Source: Actinomyces sp. zg-332 (GTDB lineage: Bacteria > Actinomycetota > Actinomycetes > Actinomycetales > Actinomycetaceae). Taken from it: a DNA stretch of 64,000 bases. A model generated the notes under the pieces. That model made no database searches, was not told the DNA's origin, and saw only the letters and a list, made by a program, of their open reading frames with translations. The position numbers were made by a program, and so were the translations under genes. How positions within the stretch are numbered: the stretch's first letter is position 1; each line of letters starts with the position of its first letter. This document shows, one piece after another, positions 48,484 to 58,591 of this stretch. The stretch is taken from assembly GCF_011751945.2 (NCBI RefSeq), contig NZ_CP064951.1, positions 62,001 to 126,000 of the forward strand, given 5' to 3'.

Positions 48484-48846
48484 ATAACTTTAGACGTTAC
48501 TTGAAGTTTTATAAAGGTACGTTTATGTGTTTTTGTTAGTGATTTTTAGCTGAGTGGAATGTTAGATAATTTACAGTTTTTCAGTTGTTCATTGCAAGGA
48601 TAGTTACAGTTGCTAAAAACTTGGGATAGTTGTTTAGCTAAAAGTAGGAACACTGTTATAGCAACCTTGTTTTAGAAAATGAGAAACAAAGAGCTAAACT
48701 ATAAAGCAAAATTATTTCTTGTCTAAACGGTGATATTAACTCGCATAAATAAAGTCACAGAAAAGCAAAACCATTACGCAATTTAAACGTAAAGCATATA
48801 TTGTCACGCATTTACTTTACTTATAGTAGTACTCTGAGAAATAGAA
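48484..48846. other. 363-bp intergenic region between convergent thiP and thiQ
   Basis: No ORF, terminator hairpin or repeat that I can support. Confidence 0.4.
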
Positions 48847-49866
48847 CTAGCTCACTATCGTGCATTGTCCTTTATTTACTTGTAGAGCTATTAGATCACC
48901 CTCTGAAACCTTGTAATTATCAGGTATTTTTATCCAAGCATCTCCACCAGCATCTAGTTTAACTAAAGCTTCTATTTCGTCTTTGTTTTTACGTAGTTCT
49001 TTCACGTTTCCCATTAAAGCCTGACATCTAGCACAGTCGCTTCTAGCTATTGAGAAAGCGTAAGGTCGGGCAGCTAAATATTGATTCGAGTGCAAGAAAA
49101 TTCCCATATAAGATGCACCAATATAGTCAAGAAAAGGGCTGTATCCTAGGAATTTTGCTAATTCAAGCGTACGTGGGTGTCTCCAAATTTCTTCTGGAGT
49201 ATCTATGCGTTGTAGATTACCATCAGAGATGTAGCCCACGAGATCAGCTATCGCAAAAGCTTCATCTTGGTCATGAGTTACGTATATTGCTGTAGTATTT
49301 GTCTTTTTTAGAATTTGACGTAATTCGCTAGATAGTTGCTCGCGTAGAGATTTATCGAGGGCTGACAAAGGTTCATCCAGTAGAAGTATTCTAGGTTTTG
49401 GAGCTAAAGCTCTTGCCAGTGCTACTCTTTGGGCTTGTCCTCCTGATAAAGTTTCTATATTTCTATCTTCAAACCCTTGCAAATCAACTAATTCTAGTAA
49501 ATTCTTTACAATATCTTCTTTTTCAGATTTTGATAATTCTTGATTAGCTAGACCGTACTCTATGTTGCCTTTTACTGTGTAATTGGGGAATAATTGACCA
49601 TCTTGGAACACCATTCCTATTTTTCTTTCATTAGGTGGTAGACAGCGCAAATCTATTCCTTTATAAGTTATTTCTGATGATTGGCTTTCTTCTAAACCAG
49701 TAAGTGCCCTCAAAAGTGAAGATTTTCCACTACCACTAGGGCCTAGCAATGCTAATATTTGTCCTTCTTCAAGAGTAAAACTTGCGTTACGTAAAGCTCG
49801 TTTTTCTTCCTTCGAACCTGAAATTGTGTATGTTACAGATAGGTTTCTTACAGTTAAAGTAGCCAT
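48847..49866 (-). CDS. thiQ: ABC transporter ATPase (thiamine/iron type)
   Basis: Energises an ABC importer. Walker A GPSGSGKSS (residues 43-51), Q-loop VFQDGQLFPN, signature LSGGQAQR, Walker B ILLLDEPLSALD and the switch His in YVTHDQDEA are all present. A C-terminal regulatory extension (about 240-339) is of the OB/TOBE kind. It converges with thiP rather than following it. As the only ATPase near thiB and thiP it is probably ThiQ, but an independent importer is possible. Confidence 0.82.
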   Translation of the reverse strand: MATLTVRNLSVTYTISGSKEEKRALRNASFTLEEGQILALLGPSGSGKSSLLRALTGLEESQSSEITYKGIDLRCLPPNERKIGMVFQDGQLFPNYTVKGNIEYGLANQELSKSEKEDIVKNLLELVDLQGFEDRNIETLSGGQAQRVALARALAPKPRILLLDEPLSALDKSLREQLSSELRQILKKTNTTAIYVTHDQDEAFAIADLVGYISDGNLQRIDTPEEIWRHPRTLELAKFLGYSPFLDYIGASYMGIFLHSNQYLAARPYAFSIARSDCARCQALMGNVKELRKNKDEIEALVKLDAGGDAWIKIPDNYKVSEGDLIALQVNKGQCTIVS

Positions 49867-50198
49867 ATTATTTCCTAGATGGTAGGGAAGTTAGTTCTAG
49901 TATTTTAAACTAGTATTTTTAGAAAATATTCCGTATTTTAATTATCGTTGATTTACTGAAAGAGTTTTCCACAATTTTAAGATAAGTTATTTACCTTTCA
50001 TTTGAGTGCACTATTATGTTTAAAGACTAAGAGTTATACCGATAATACTCAATAATATGCTTATTTTACATAAAATGAAGAAAGCTTAGAATTATAAGTT
50101 TTATGATAATTGTGGTTGTAATGATAGTATATGCAAGTTTCAATATTTGTTGCTATTTCTAATAATGGTAAAATACATATTTATTGGAAAGGAGAAAG
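49867..50198. other. 332-bp divergent intergenic region
   Basis: Promoters for thiQ (minus) and the iron-sulfur reductase (plus); AT-rich, no TPP element on the thiQ side, no other feature seen. Confidence 0.4.
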
Positions 50199-52346
50199 AT
50201 GAGTCTGTTACAGATAGTCTGCATTCTAATTATGCAAGTTTTTACTATCATTGGTGTAACTTCATTTGTGGTAGCTATCGGTAACATATATAAAAATCTT
50301 TCTTTAGGTAAGGGCACAAGTAAGCGTTTGCGACCAGTATTACAACGAGTTAAATACGTTTTTGTTAAAGTACTATTCCACTCAGCTTTCAAAAATAAGC
50401 CAGTTGTTAGAATTGCTCACTGGCTAGTTATGGTTTCTTTCCCTATTTTAGTATTCACTTTGTTTTCTGGATATGGACAACTGTTTAACCCTAACTGGTC
50501 TTTACCGATATTGGGTCACTTCATTCCTTGGGAAATACTTACTGAACTTATAGCTTGGCTATCTCTGCTTGGAATAATTTTCCTTATTGCTTTACGAATA
50601 TATCTCACACGCAAGCGCCCAAATTCTAGATTTGCAGGCTCAAATAAATGGCATGCTTACTATGTTGAATTTACTGTTTTACTAGTTGTTTTATGTGTAA
50701 TTGTTTTACGTGGATGTGAATACATATTAGCTATTAGGCAAGGAGGAGGAAGTAATCTTATCTTCCACTTCCCATTGAGTTTCTTCGTGGGCGAGATGTT
50801 TTCTGCTCTAAATACCCAAACAATTATTTCTATAGTCTGGGTAAGTTCAACTATAAAAATAGTAATATCTATGCTCTGGTTTACTACAGTTAGTTTTTAT
50901 ACTTCTATGGGTATTGCTTGGCATAGATTCTTAGGTTTCATAAATCTATATGCCACTAGAAAAATTGGAAAAGCTCTCGGGGCGCTGGAAAATATCGTTG
51001 TTAATGACGAAGTGCTGACTGAAGAAACAGTTGAAAACTTAGATGAAGATGCCGTTTTGGGTGTTGGAAAAATAACTGATTTCACGTGGAAAGGTTTGCT
51101 TGATTTTGCCACTTGTACAGAATGCGGTAGATGTCAGGAAATATGTCCTGCTTGGAATGCTGGAAAACCTTTATCGCCTAAGCTTTTCACGATGGCTTTG
51201 CGTGACCATCACAATGATGTATCGCCAATTCTTTTAGCAAATCAGGCTTTGAGGAACCAAAAAATTGTGGGTGCTGATGACCTAAATATGCAAGCTGATG
51301 AAGTCAATGTGCCTATTGTTCCCAACGTAATTAGCGAAGAAATATTGTGGGCGTGTACAACCTGTGGTGCTTGTACTGATCAATGTCCACTAGATATTGA
51401 ACACGTTGACCATTTTATAGATTTGCGTAGACATCAAGTGTTAATGGAATCTACTTTCCCTACTCAGCTAGGAAAAATGTTCAAAAAGCTTGAATCTAAA
51501 GGAAATCCTTGGGGAATAGCACCTAAAAAACGCTCAGATTGGATGAAAAATTTAGAATTTGAGGTACCAGTAATAGGTGTTGATATTCAAGATGCTGAGG
51601 AGATTGAATATTTATTCTGGGTAGGCTGTGCTGGCGCTTACGATGACAAAGCCAAAAAGACTACAGCTGCTGTTGCTAACCTTTTGAACATAGCAGGTGT
51701 TTCTTTTGCTGTTTTAGGTGAAGGTGAATCTTGTACAGGAGATCCGGCACGTAGAAGTGGTAATGAGCTATTATTCCAGACTTTGGCTGCAATGAATATT
51801 GAAACTTTGAATGAAGCTAAAGTGAAGAAAATCGTTGTTACTTGCGCGCACTGTTTCAATACAATAGCTAATGAATATCCTTCATTAGGTGGAAAATATC
51901 AAGTTATTCATCATACACAACTTTTGAACAGACTTATCCGTGAAGGTGCATTAAAACTTTCTAAGAGTTATGGAAATAAACGCAAAGTTACTTATCATGA
52001 TCCTTGCTACATAGGTAGGCATAATGGAATTTATGATGAACCACGCGAGTTATTGGGTGAAGCTGGTTTTATAAATGTAGAAATGGGGCATTCAAAGGAA
52101 CGTGCTTTATGCTGTGGTGCTGGTGGAGCTAATGCGTTTATAGAGGATAAAACTTCCACTCGTATATCAAGTCTTAGAGCTAAGGAAGTAGTTGCTACAG
52201 GTGCTTGTGTTTTAGCAACGGGTTGTCCATTCTGTACAGTAATGTTGGATGAAGTTTCTAACCAAAATGTGGAAGTAAAAGATATAGCTGTGTATATGCT
52301 CGAATCTGTTTTAGCTGCTAAAGAAGAAAGTGCTGAGGACAAATAG
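50199..52346 (+). CDS. membrane-bound iron-sulfur (heterodisulfide-reductase-like) protein, Rv0338c type
   Basis: An electron-transfer protein of 715 aa. The first 240 residues have five or six membrane helices of the cytochrome/NarI-like kind, followed by two [4Fe-4S] ferredoxin motifs CTECGRCQEICP (about 305) and CTTCGACTDQCP (about 385) and two CCG domains (CAHCFNTI and CCGAGGANAF, about 550 and 638). It resembles mycobacterial Rv0338c; the redox partner is not established. Start ATG 50199 with AAGGAG. The frame continues after the TAG for 80 more sense codons (see next entry). Confidence 0.88.
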   Translation: MSLLQIVCILIMQVFTIIGVTSFVVAIGNIYKNLSLGKGTSKRLRPVLQRVKYVFVKVLFHSAFKNKPVVRIAHWLVMVSFPILVFTLFSGYGQLFNPNWSLPILGHFIPWEILTELIAWLSLLGIIFLIALRIYLTRKRPNSRFAGSNKWHAYYVEFTVLLVVLCVIVLRGCEYILAIRQGGGSNLIFHFPLSFFVGEMFSALNTQTIISIVWVSSTIKIVISMLWFTTVSFYTSMGIAWHRFLGFINLYATRKIGKALGALENIVVNDEVLTEETVENLDEDAVLGVGKITDFTWKGLLDFATCTECGRCQEICPAWNAGKPLSPKLFTMALRDHHNDVSPILLANQALRNQKIVGADDLNMQADEVNVPIVPNVISEEILWACTTCGACTDQCPLDIEHVDHFIDLRRHQVLMESTFPTQLGKMFKKLESKGNPWGIAPKKRSDWMKNLEFEVPVIGVDIQDAEEIEYLFWVGCAGAYDDKAKKTTAAVANLLNIAGVSFAVLGEGESCTGDPARRSGNELLFQTLAAMNIETLNEAKVKKIVVTCAHCFNTIANEYPSLGGKYQVIHHTQLLNRLIREGALKLSKSYGNKRKVTYHDPCYIGRHNGIYDEPRELLGEAGFINVEMGHSKERALCCGAGGANAFIEDKTSTRISSLRAKEVVATGACVLATGCPFCTVMLDEVSNQNVEVKDIAVYMLESVLAAKEESAEDK

Positions 52347-52589
52347 ATAGAGTGTGCTGAGGACAAAGATACCGAAAGCCTTGAAGAAAAAAGGATAGAA
52401 ACTGTTGAGGATAAAGGTAGAGAAAGCACTGTAAAAAGGATAGGGTATGCTGAAGAAAAAGGGGTAGAAAATACTTCTTTGAGTGCCTCATATAATATAG
52501 ATGATATAAATGAGAGCTATAGTTTCGAAAGCTTTGATCAAAACTCTATTGGAAATTCTGATGAAAACCCAAGTATTACTAATAAATAA
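52347..52589 (+). pseudogene. in-frame acidic extension beyond the TAG of the iron-sulfur protein
   Basis: After the TAG at 52344-52346 the same frame stays open for 80 codons to TAA at 52587. The encoded tail is charged and repetitive (AEDK, VEDK and AEEK units), and it continues the AEDK motif that ends the main ORF: TGTGCTGAGGACAAA follows the stop and repeats the bases just before it. Rv0338c-type proteins commonly have long charged C-termini. A recent nonsense mutation, readthrough or a read error are all possible. Confidence 0.55.
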
Positions 52590-53340
52590 ATTGCTTTAGT
52601 TGAAAATCCTAGATTGGTTTATATAGATAAATATAAGTTATTGCTTGTGTGCATTGACAGCATAATTTTGAGGAGATATTATCCGTATTTTGATTTTTAG
52701 CTATTCTTTTCTCGATGTGTTTATATATCTTTATTGTATTTTATTCTGTTTTGCTAGTTATTTCTAAGAGAAAAATAAAATCTGCTTACTTTTTAAGAAT
52801 AAGGATTTGAGTATTTGGAAATTTAAGTGACTGTTACTTAAACCTATACTTCATACTGTTTTTATACAGGTAGAGTAGGTTTTTCAGTAGCCTTTATCTT
52901 ACTTTATGTATAAGTAAAACCATATAAGGTATTTGTATAAAACATAAGATGACCTTGTTGAGGAATGAAAACAAATAAAACGAGATGGCTATTAAAGTGA
53001 ATACCTAGAAAGTAATACGTAGAAAATAAATGGGAGTAAACCTTTTAGGGAAAATAAGTTTATAAAGTAGTATGTGTGTACTATGTGAGAGGTAAAAATT
53101 ATTTACCAAGAAGAAATAAAAACTTACCTTTAGATAATTTTACGTAGATAAAGACTAAAGGATTTTAAATGAAAATGAAGCTAGTTTTATTCCATTAAAT
53201 AGGTTTGTTTTAAGTGTTTTATCTAACATTTTTCTGGAGTCTTTATTTTTTATTAAACATACACAATAAGGTAAGATTGAATTAGTGATTTGTGTCATGA
53301 GTGAGAAAATATCGTAAGATAAGAATAATCGAGGGTAAAT
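52590..53340. other. 751-bp intergenic region before the pupylation genes
   Basis: AT-rich throughout. I see no ORF, RNA or repeat. It must hold the ARC promoter. Confidence 0.45.
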
Positions 53341-55026
53341 ATGGCAAACTATAGTTCAGAAGAGCTCCATGAAAGAATCCAAGAATTACAAACTTATTCA
53401 TCAGTGATCAAAAGGAAAAACGATAGATTAGCTTCGGCATTAGCTGCTGCTCGTCAAGAATTAGATGGTTTGCGTGCAGAAGTTGAGCGTTTAACAGCTC
53501 CTCCGTTAAACTTTGGCATATTTTTAAGCGTACACTCAGCAATTGATCGCCTAGTAGATGTTCTTGTCGGTGGTAGGAAAATGCGCTTAACTGCTACGGA
53601 CAAAGTTGTTATAAATGCGTTACAAAAAGGACAAGAAGTCCTGTTAAATGAACATTTAGCTGTTATAGGTACAAGTAGTTTCACTACAACTGGTGACATC
53701 GTAATCGTAAAAGAAAAGATAGATAACGAACGAGTGCTGGTTTTAGTTAGAAACGAAGACGAAAAAGTAATAAAGCTTGCTGACACTTTAGCAAATACGA
53801 AGCTACGTGTAGGTGACGCTTTAATCGCTGATATGAAAACAGGGTATGCTTACGAAACTATTTTACGTAGTGAAGTTGAAGAACTACTGCTTGAAGAAAT
53901 ACCTGATATTAGTTATGAAGATATTGGTGGCTTATCTGAACAAATCGAGCAAATCAAAGACACAGTAGAGCTACCATTTTTACATCCAAATCTTTATGTT
54001 GAGCATGGCTTGAAACCTCCTAAAGGTGTTTTGCTTTACGGTCCTCCAGGATGTGGTAAAACGCTTATCGCTAAAGCTGTTGCTACTTCTCTAGCGAAAA
54101 CAGCTGCAGAAAAAGCTGGTTGGGAGCAGCAAAAGTCTTACTTCTTAAACATAAAAGGTCCACAGTTACTAAATAAGTATGTGGGTGAGACTGAACGACA
54201 AATCCGTTTAATTTTCTCTAGGGCAAGAGATAAAGCTGAACGAGGAATCCCAGTAGTTATTTTCTTCGACGAGATGGAATCCTTGTTTAGGACAAGAGGA
54301 ACAGGTAAAAGCTCCGATGTTGAAACTACTGTTGTCCCACAGCTTTTGAGTGAAATTGACGGTGTAGAATCCCTCGAAAACGTTGTAATAATTGGTGCTT
54401 CAAACCGTGAAGATATGATTGATCCTGCAATTTTGCGTCCTGGTCGCTTAGACGTGAAAATTAAGATTGAACGTCCAACCCTTGAAGGTGCTAAAGAAAT
54501 TTTGGGTAAATATTTGACTGAAGAAATTCCTGTTCGAGATACTGATAGTCGTGCTAAAGCTGAAATCATAAAAGAAATGATTGATAAAGTTGCGTGGCGT
54601 TTATATGAAGTTTCTGAGGAAAATGAGTATCTAGAAGTCACGTATGCTTCAGGTATAAAAGAAACGTTATACGTCAAAGACTTTGTATCTGGTGCTATGT
54701 TGACAAATATTGTCGACAGGGCAAAGAAAACAGCTATCAAAGACTATATTAATGGTGCTGAAAAAGGTATAACTGTTCAACACTTGTTAGACGCAATTGA
54801 CAACGAAATCAATGAAAACGAAGAGTTACAAAACACCACTAATCCTGACGAATGGGCACGTGTTGCTGGTCGTAAGGGCGAGAGGATTATGTATATTCGC
54901 ACTATGGGTATGAAACGAGAAGAAGAAAGTCGTAGTGTTTTTGGACAAGTCGTAGATTCACCACAGTCTTTGGGCAATGTTGCTAAAGATACTGATGAAC
55001 TAGAAGTAAATAATGACTATTTGTGA
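53341..55026 (+). CDS. arc: proteasome-associated-type AAA+ ATPase ARC/Mpa
   Basis: Hexameric unfoldase that recognises pupylated proteins. Order: N-terminal coiled coil (about 5-55), OB-type double beta-barrel (60-190), then AAA module with Walker A GPPGCGKT (about 233-240), Walker B VVIFFDE (about 305-311) and arginine finger region ILRPGRLD. The C-terminus is NNDYL; the penultimate tyrosine of the 20S-docking tail of Mpa (QYL) is kept, although no proteasome genes are present. 561 aa is slightly short of 590-610. First gene of ARC-dop-pup-pafA. Confidence 0.95.
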   Translation: MANYSSEELHERIQELQTYSSVIKRKNDRLASALAAARQELDGLRAEVERLTAPPLNFGIFLSVHSAIDRLVDVLVGGRKMRLTATDKVVINALQKGQEVLLNEHLAVIGTSSFTTTGDIVIVKEKIDNERVLVLVRNEDEKVIKLADTLANTKLRVGDALIADMKTGYAYETILRSEVEELLLEEIPDISYEDIGGLSEQIEQIKDTVELPFLHPNLYVEHGLKPPKGVLLYGPPGCGKTLIAKAVATSLAKTAAEKAGWEQQKSYFLNIKGPQLLNKYVGETERQIRLIFSRARDKAERGIPVVIFFDEMESLFRTRGTGKSSDVETTVVPQLLSEIDGVESLENVVIIGASNREDMIDPAILRPGRLDVKIKIERPTLEGAKEILGKYLTEEIPVRDTDSRAKAEIIKEMIDKVAWRLYEVSEENEYLEVTYASGIKETLYVKDFVSGAMLTNIVDRAKKTAIKDYINGAEKGITVQHLLDAIDNEINENEELQNTTNPDEWARVAGRKGERIMYIRTMGMKREEESRSVFGQVVDSPQSLGNVAKDTDELEVNNDYL

Positions 55027-55047
55027 GCTTAGTTAGGTGGCTATCAA

Positions 55048-56673
55048 ATGACTGTAAAACGAGTTATGGGGATTGAAACTGAATTTGGTATCATAAGCCC
55101 TACTTCTGATGATGATTCTGTAATATTAACTAGCCAGATTGTATTTGCTTACGCTGGTGCTATGCGTGAGATGAATGAACCTGAAGGGGTGCGTTGGGAT
55201 TACTCTTCAGAGCAACCTTTACATGACGCTAGAGGGTATGTGATGGCTCGTGAAGAGGCTGATCCGTCCCAACTTACCGATGACCCTTACAATCTTGCTC
55301 CTAGTGGACCAAAAATTCTTTCTAAAGGTCGTCAAATGTCTCAAGTTGTACGTTTGACAGAACTTGAGGAAAAATTCCAAAGAGCCCCTAATAACAGTAT
55401 GCCTAATGGTTCTAGAATGTACCTTGACCATGCTCATCCAGAGTACTCAAGTCCAGAAGTTCTATCTCCACGACAAGCAGTGCTGTATGACCGTGCAGGT
55501 GAATACATTATGCAAAGAGCTATGGTTGAAGTTGAACAGAATAAGGGCTTGCCGGATATTGTTTTGTACAAAAATAATGTTGACGGCAAAGGTGCTACAT
55601 ACGGAAACCACGAAAATTATATGGTAGATAGAAGAGTGCCTTTCGACGATATAGTGCAGACTTTTATTCCTTTCTTTGTAACTCGTCCTATTATTTGCGG
55701 TGCTGGCAGGGTAGGTATTGGACCATACAGCGAAAAACCAGGTTTTCAGATTTCTCAGAGAGCAGACTATGTTGAAAACACAGTAGGTTTGGAAACCACA
55801 TTAAATAGGCCTATCGTAAACACTAGAGATGAGCCTCATGCTGATGGAAAGTTGTTCCGCCGTTTCCACGTAATAGGTGGAGATTCAAATGTTTTTGAAA
55901 CTTCGACCTTTATAAAAATGGCGTCTACATCTCTAATTCTATGGGTGCTTGAAAACTATGGTGTGCCGAAGGAATGGAAAGAATTAGAATTAGCTGATCC
56001 AGTTTCTGAATGCTCTAAAGTTTCACATGATACTAGCTTGACCTACAAGTTATCTCTTGCTGATGGAAGAAAACTAACAGCAATAGAGATACAGCGAGTA
56101 TATTTGGACACGATTAGTAAATACTACGAAGATAACGCTGATAAAAATGATCCAGAATATGATGAGGAAACTAGACAAGCCCTAAATATGTGGAAGCACA
56201 TTCTAGACGCTCTTGAGAATAAAGAGTTTTCTAAGCTAGCTTCACAGGTGGAATGGGTATGTAAGAAACAAATCATGGAAGCAATGGCTGGACGAGAAAA
56301 TCTTGGCTGGGAAAGTCCTAAACTAGCAGCTATGGACTTGCAGTGGGCTGATATGCGTTTAGGTCGTGGTCTAGCTTATCGTTTAATCGAAAGTGGAAAA
56401 GTAGCTACTTTGGTAGATAAGGAAGATATTTCTAAAGCAGAATTTTATCCTCCTGAAAACACACGTGCATACTTCCGTGGACAAATGATTAGGCGTTTCA
56501 ACAAGGATATTTTCTCAGCTGGTTGGCACGCAATGGTAGTAGATACTGGTGAAGAACATATGCTTAGAGTTCCTATGTTCAATCCTCTTGGTGGAACTAA
56601 AGAAAGAGTTGAAAGTCTATTCGAGAAATCTACTTCAGTTAAAGACATAGTTGATGCTTTGACTAAGAAGTAA
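55048..56673 (+). CDS. dop: depupylase/Pup deamidase Dop
   Basis: Deamidates the C-terminal Gln of Pup to Glu and removes Pup from substrates. The glutamine-synthetase-like nucleotide site starts with MGIETEFG (residues 7-14), and the catalytic aspartate lies in YLDHAHPEY (about 124). The Dop-specific loop, absent from PafA, is the charged stretch at about residues 70-112. Length 541 aa is normal. It lies 21 bp after arc and 118 bp before pup. Confidence 0.96.
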   Translation: MTVKRVMGIETEFGIISPTSDDDSVILTSQIVFAYAGAMREMNEPEGVRWDYSSEQPLHDARGYVMAREEADPSQLTDDPYNLAPSGPKILSKGRQMSQVVRLTELEEKFQRAPNNSMPNGSRMYLDHAHPEYSSPEVLSPRQAVLYDRAGEYIMQRAMVEVEQNKGLPDIVLYKNNVDGKGATYGNHENYMVDRRVPFDDIVQTFIPFFVTRPIICGAGRVGIGPYSEKPGFQISQRADYVENTVGLETTLNRPIVNTRDEPHADGKLFRRFHVIGGDSNVFETSTFIKMASTSLILWVLENYGVPKEWKELELADPVSECSKVSHDTSLTYKLSLADGRKLTAIEIQRVYLDTISKYYEDNADKNDPEYDEETRQALNMWKHILDALENKEFSKLASQVEWVCKKQIMEAMAGRENLGWESPKLAAMDLQWADMRLGRGLAYRLIESGKVATLVDKEDISKAEFYPPENTRAYFRGQMIRRFNKDIFSAGWHAMVVDTGEEHMLRVPMFNPLGGTKERVESLFEKSTSVKDIVDALTKK

Positions 56674-56791
56674 TACGATGAAACTGCTTTAGAGGTAGGG
56701 CATTTTCACGGATTAGTGTATGCAACCTGAAATATATGTATTATAAGCAAAAAATGAACTAAACAATAGAAAATATAACTAAGGAGATAAA

Positions 56792-56977
56792 ATGGCTGAC
56801 CGTATTTATCGTCAATCACACCATGAAGATACACCAGAGCCAGAGGATGTTCCAACACCTGCTCCTGCTGGTGACTATGGACAAGTATTCGATGACATCC
56901 TAGATGACATTGATGATGTACTTGAAGAAAATGCTCTATCATTCGTACAAGGATTCGTTCAAAAGGGTGGACAATGA
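56792..56977 (+). CDS. pup: prokaryotic ubiquitin-like protein Pup
   Basis: Small disordered tagging protein, 61 aa, ending in GGQ, so Dop must deamidate it before ligation. The helical, acidic ARC-binding part is FDDILDDIDDVLEENA. A strong AAGGAG ribosome binding site is present. Its TGA overlaps the pafA ATG (ATGA). The PxPxPA-rich N-terminal third is as usual for the family. Confidence 0.97.
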   Translation: MADRIYRQSHHEDTPEPEDVPTPAPAGDYGQVFDDILDDIDDVLEENALSFVQGFVQKGGQ

Positions 56978-58398
56978 TAACTGGGCGTATTTACGGGCTT
57001 GAAACCGAATATGGTGTTTTTGCTCAGCCAAAAGACTATAATGCTCCTGGTATTATTCCTAACCCTGGTGAATGCGTTAAAGAACTATTTGAATATATGC
57101 CTTCATCTAGCAAAACAACAAATTACTTTCTTTCCAATGGTGCAAGATTATACATAGATATTGGTGAGCATCCAGAATATGCTAGTGCTGAATGTGACCA
57201 AGTCTATGATGTTGTTGCTAATGACCGTGCTGGTGAAGAATTCTTGCGTGCTATGTTAAGTAGTGCGAATAAGAATTTTGCTGAAAAAAATATTGAAGCT
57301 GTCGTTCACCTTTTTAAAAATAACGTTGACTCTGTGGGTAACACTTTCGGCTGTCATGAAAATTATTTGTTTTCACGTAAAGTTGACTTTGACAAGAGCA
57401 TTAGATCGCTAGTGAATTTCTTTGCTACACGTCAAATACTCACTGGGGCTGGCCATATTAAACATGATGAAAAAACTGGTGAAAGTCGCTATGTTTTCTC
57501 TCCACGTGCAGATTTTTTGAGCGAACAAACTAGTGCAGATACAACGAGATCACGTCCAATAATCAACACTAAAGATGAACCACACGGAGATGTAGATTTA
57601 TACAGGCGTCTTCATGTGCTTTGTAGTGATTCTAATATTTGTGACGTAACTACAATGCTCAAGATAGCTCTTACAGGTATAGTGCTAGATTACTTAGAGT
57701 CTGGAAAAGACTTGTGCCAATTCGATTTAGTGAACCCTATTGAAGCTTTACATCAAATTAGTGACGATTTTACAGGAACTGTAAAAGTTGACCTAGTTGA
57801 TGGTAGAAAAATGAGTGCTGTTGAAATACAGACTGAAATTATAGCTTTACTTGAAGAACACTTACGTGGCAAGAACTATGATTTAGACAACCAAGATGAT
57901 GTCTATATTCAAGCTTTAAGCTTAGCTAAAGATGGCTTAGAAGCTATAGTTTCGCGTGATTTTTCAAAGGTTGACACTAAATTAGATTGGGCTATTAAAT
58001 ATAAATTATTCAAGCATTATATGAATAAGCATAATATCGATCTCTCATCGCCACTGATAGCAAGGCTAAATTTGGCATACCACGATTTAGATCCTAAGTA
58101 TGGACTTGCTCCTGCTATGCGTGCTAAAGGTATGATGCAAGAGTATGTTGCTCATGAAGACGTTATTAAAGCCATGACAATGCCTCCACAAACTAGCCGT
58201 GCTAAAGTGCGTGGAGATTTCGTTGAAAAAGCTCTTAGATTAGGTTTTGACATCACAGTTAACTGGTCAGGAGTTCGCTTAAATAACCCTTATCGACCAA
58301 CTATAGATTTAATGGATCCTTTCGCTAACTATAACGAAGAAGTATCACAGCTAATGCAAGATTTAGATGTGATTGTTCCTGAAAAATCTACAGCATAG
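56974..58398 (+). CDS. pafA: Pup--protein ligase
   Basis: Joins the C-terminal Glu of Pup to substrate lysines using ATP. The start YGLETEYG carries the magnesium-binding Glu, and the catalytic aspartate is Asp62 in LYIDIGEHPEY. Length 474 aa fits the family (450-480), and the Dop loop is missing as expected. The start overlaps the pup stop by four bases. In mycobacteria prcB and prcA lie before pafA; here they are absent. Confidence 0.96.
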   Translation: MITGRIYGLETEYGVFAQPKDYNAPGIIPNPGECVKELFEYMPSSSKTTNYFLSNGARLYIDIGEHPEYASAECDQVYDVVANDRAGEEFLRAMLSSANKNFAEKNIEAVVHLFKNNVDSVGNTFGCHENYLFSRKVDFDKSIRSLVNFFATRQILTGAGHIKHDEKTGESRYVFSPRADFLSEQTSADTTRSRPIINTKDEPHGDVDLYRRLHVLCSDSNICDVTTMLKIALTGIVLDYLESGKDLCQFDLVNPIEALHQISDDFTGTVKVDLVDGRKMSAVEIQTEIIALLEEHLRGKNYDLDNQDDVYIQALSLAKDGLEAIVSRDFSKVDTKLDWAIKYKLFKHYMNKHNIDLSSPLIARLNLAYHDLDPKYGLAPAMRAKGMMQEYVAHEDVIKAMTMPPQTSRAKVRGDFVEKALRLGFDITVNWSGVRLNNPYRPTIDLMDPFANYNEEVSQLMQDLDVIVPEKSTA

Positions 58399-58427
58399 CT
58401 CTAAACTTTTATGTGATTGTGCAAGAA

Positions 58428-58480
58428 TTGTTGCCTACTGCTGACTGAAGATACAGTTAAAGCGTGGGCAACAAATTTTA
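58428..58480 (+). terminator. terminator of the pupylation operon
   Basis: TTGTTGCC (58428-58435) pairs with GGCAACAA (58467-58474), with further inner pairing, followed by ATTTTATT. Confidence 0.75.
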
Positions 58481-58591
58481 TTACTAACATTTGATATTAT
58501 TTACTGAGATTTACGTTTTTAGACACTTATACTATGTACAAATGCTGAAATTATAGAATTTGTGAAACTCTGAAAGACGGAAGATGGCGAC

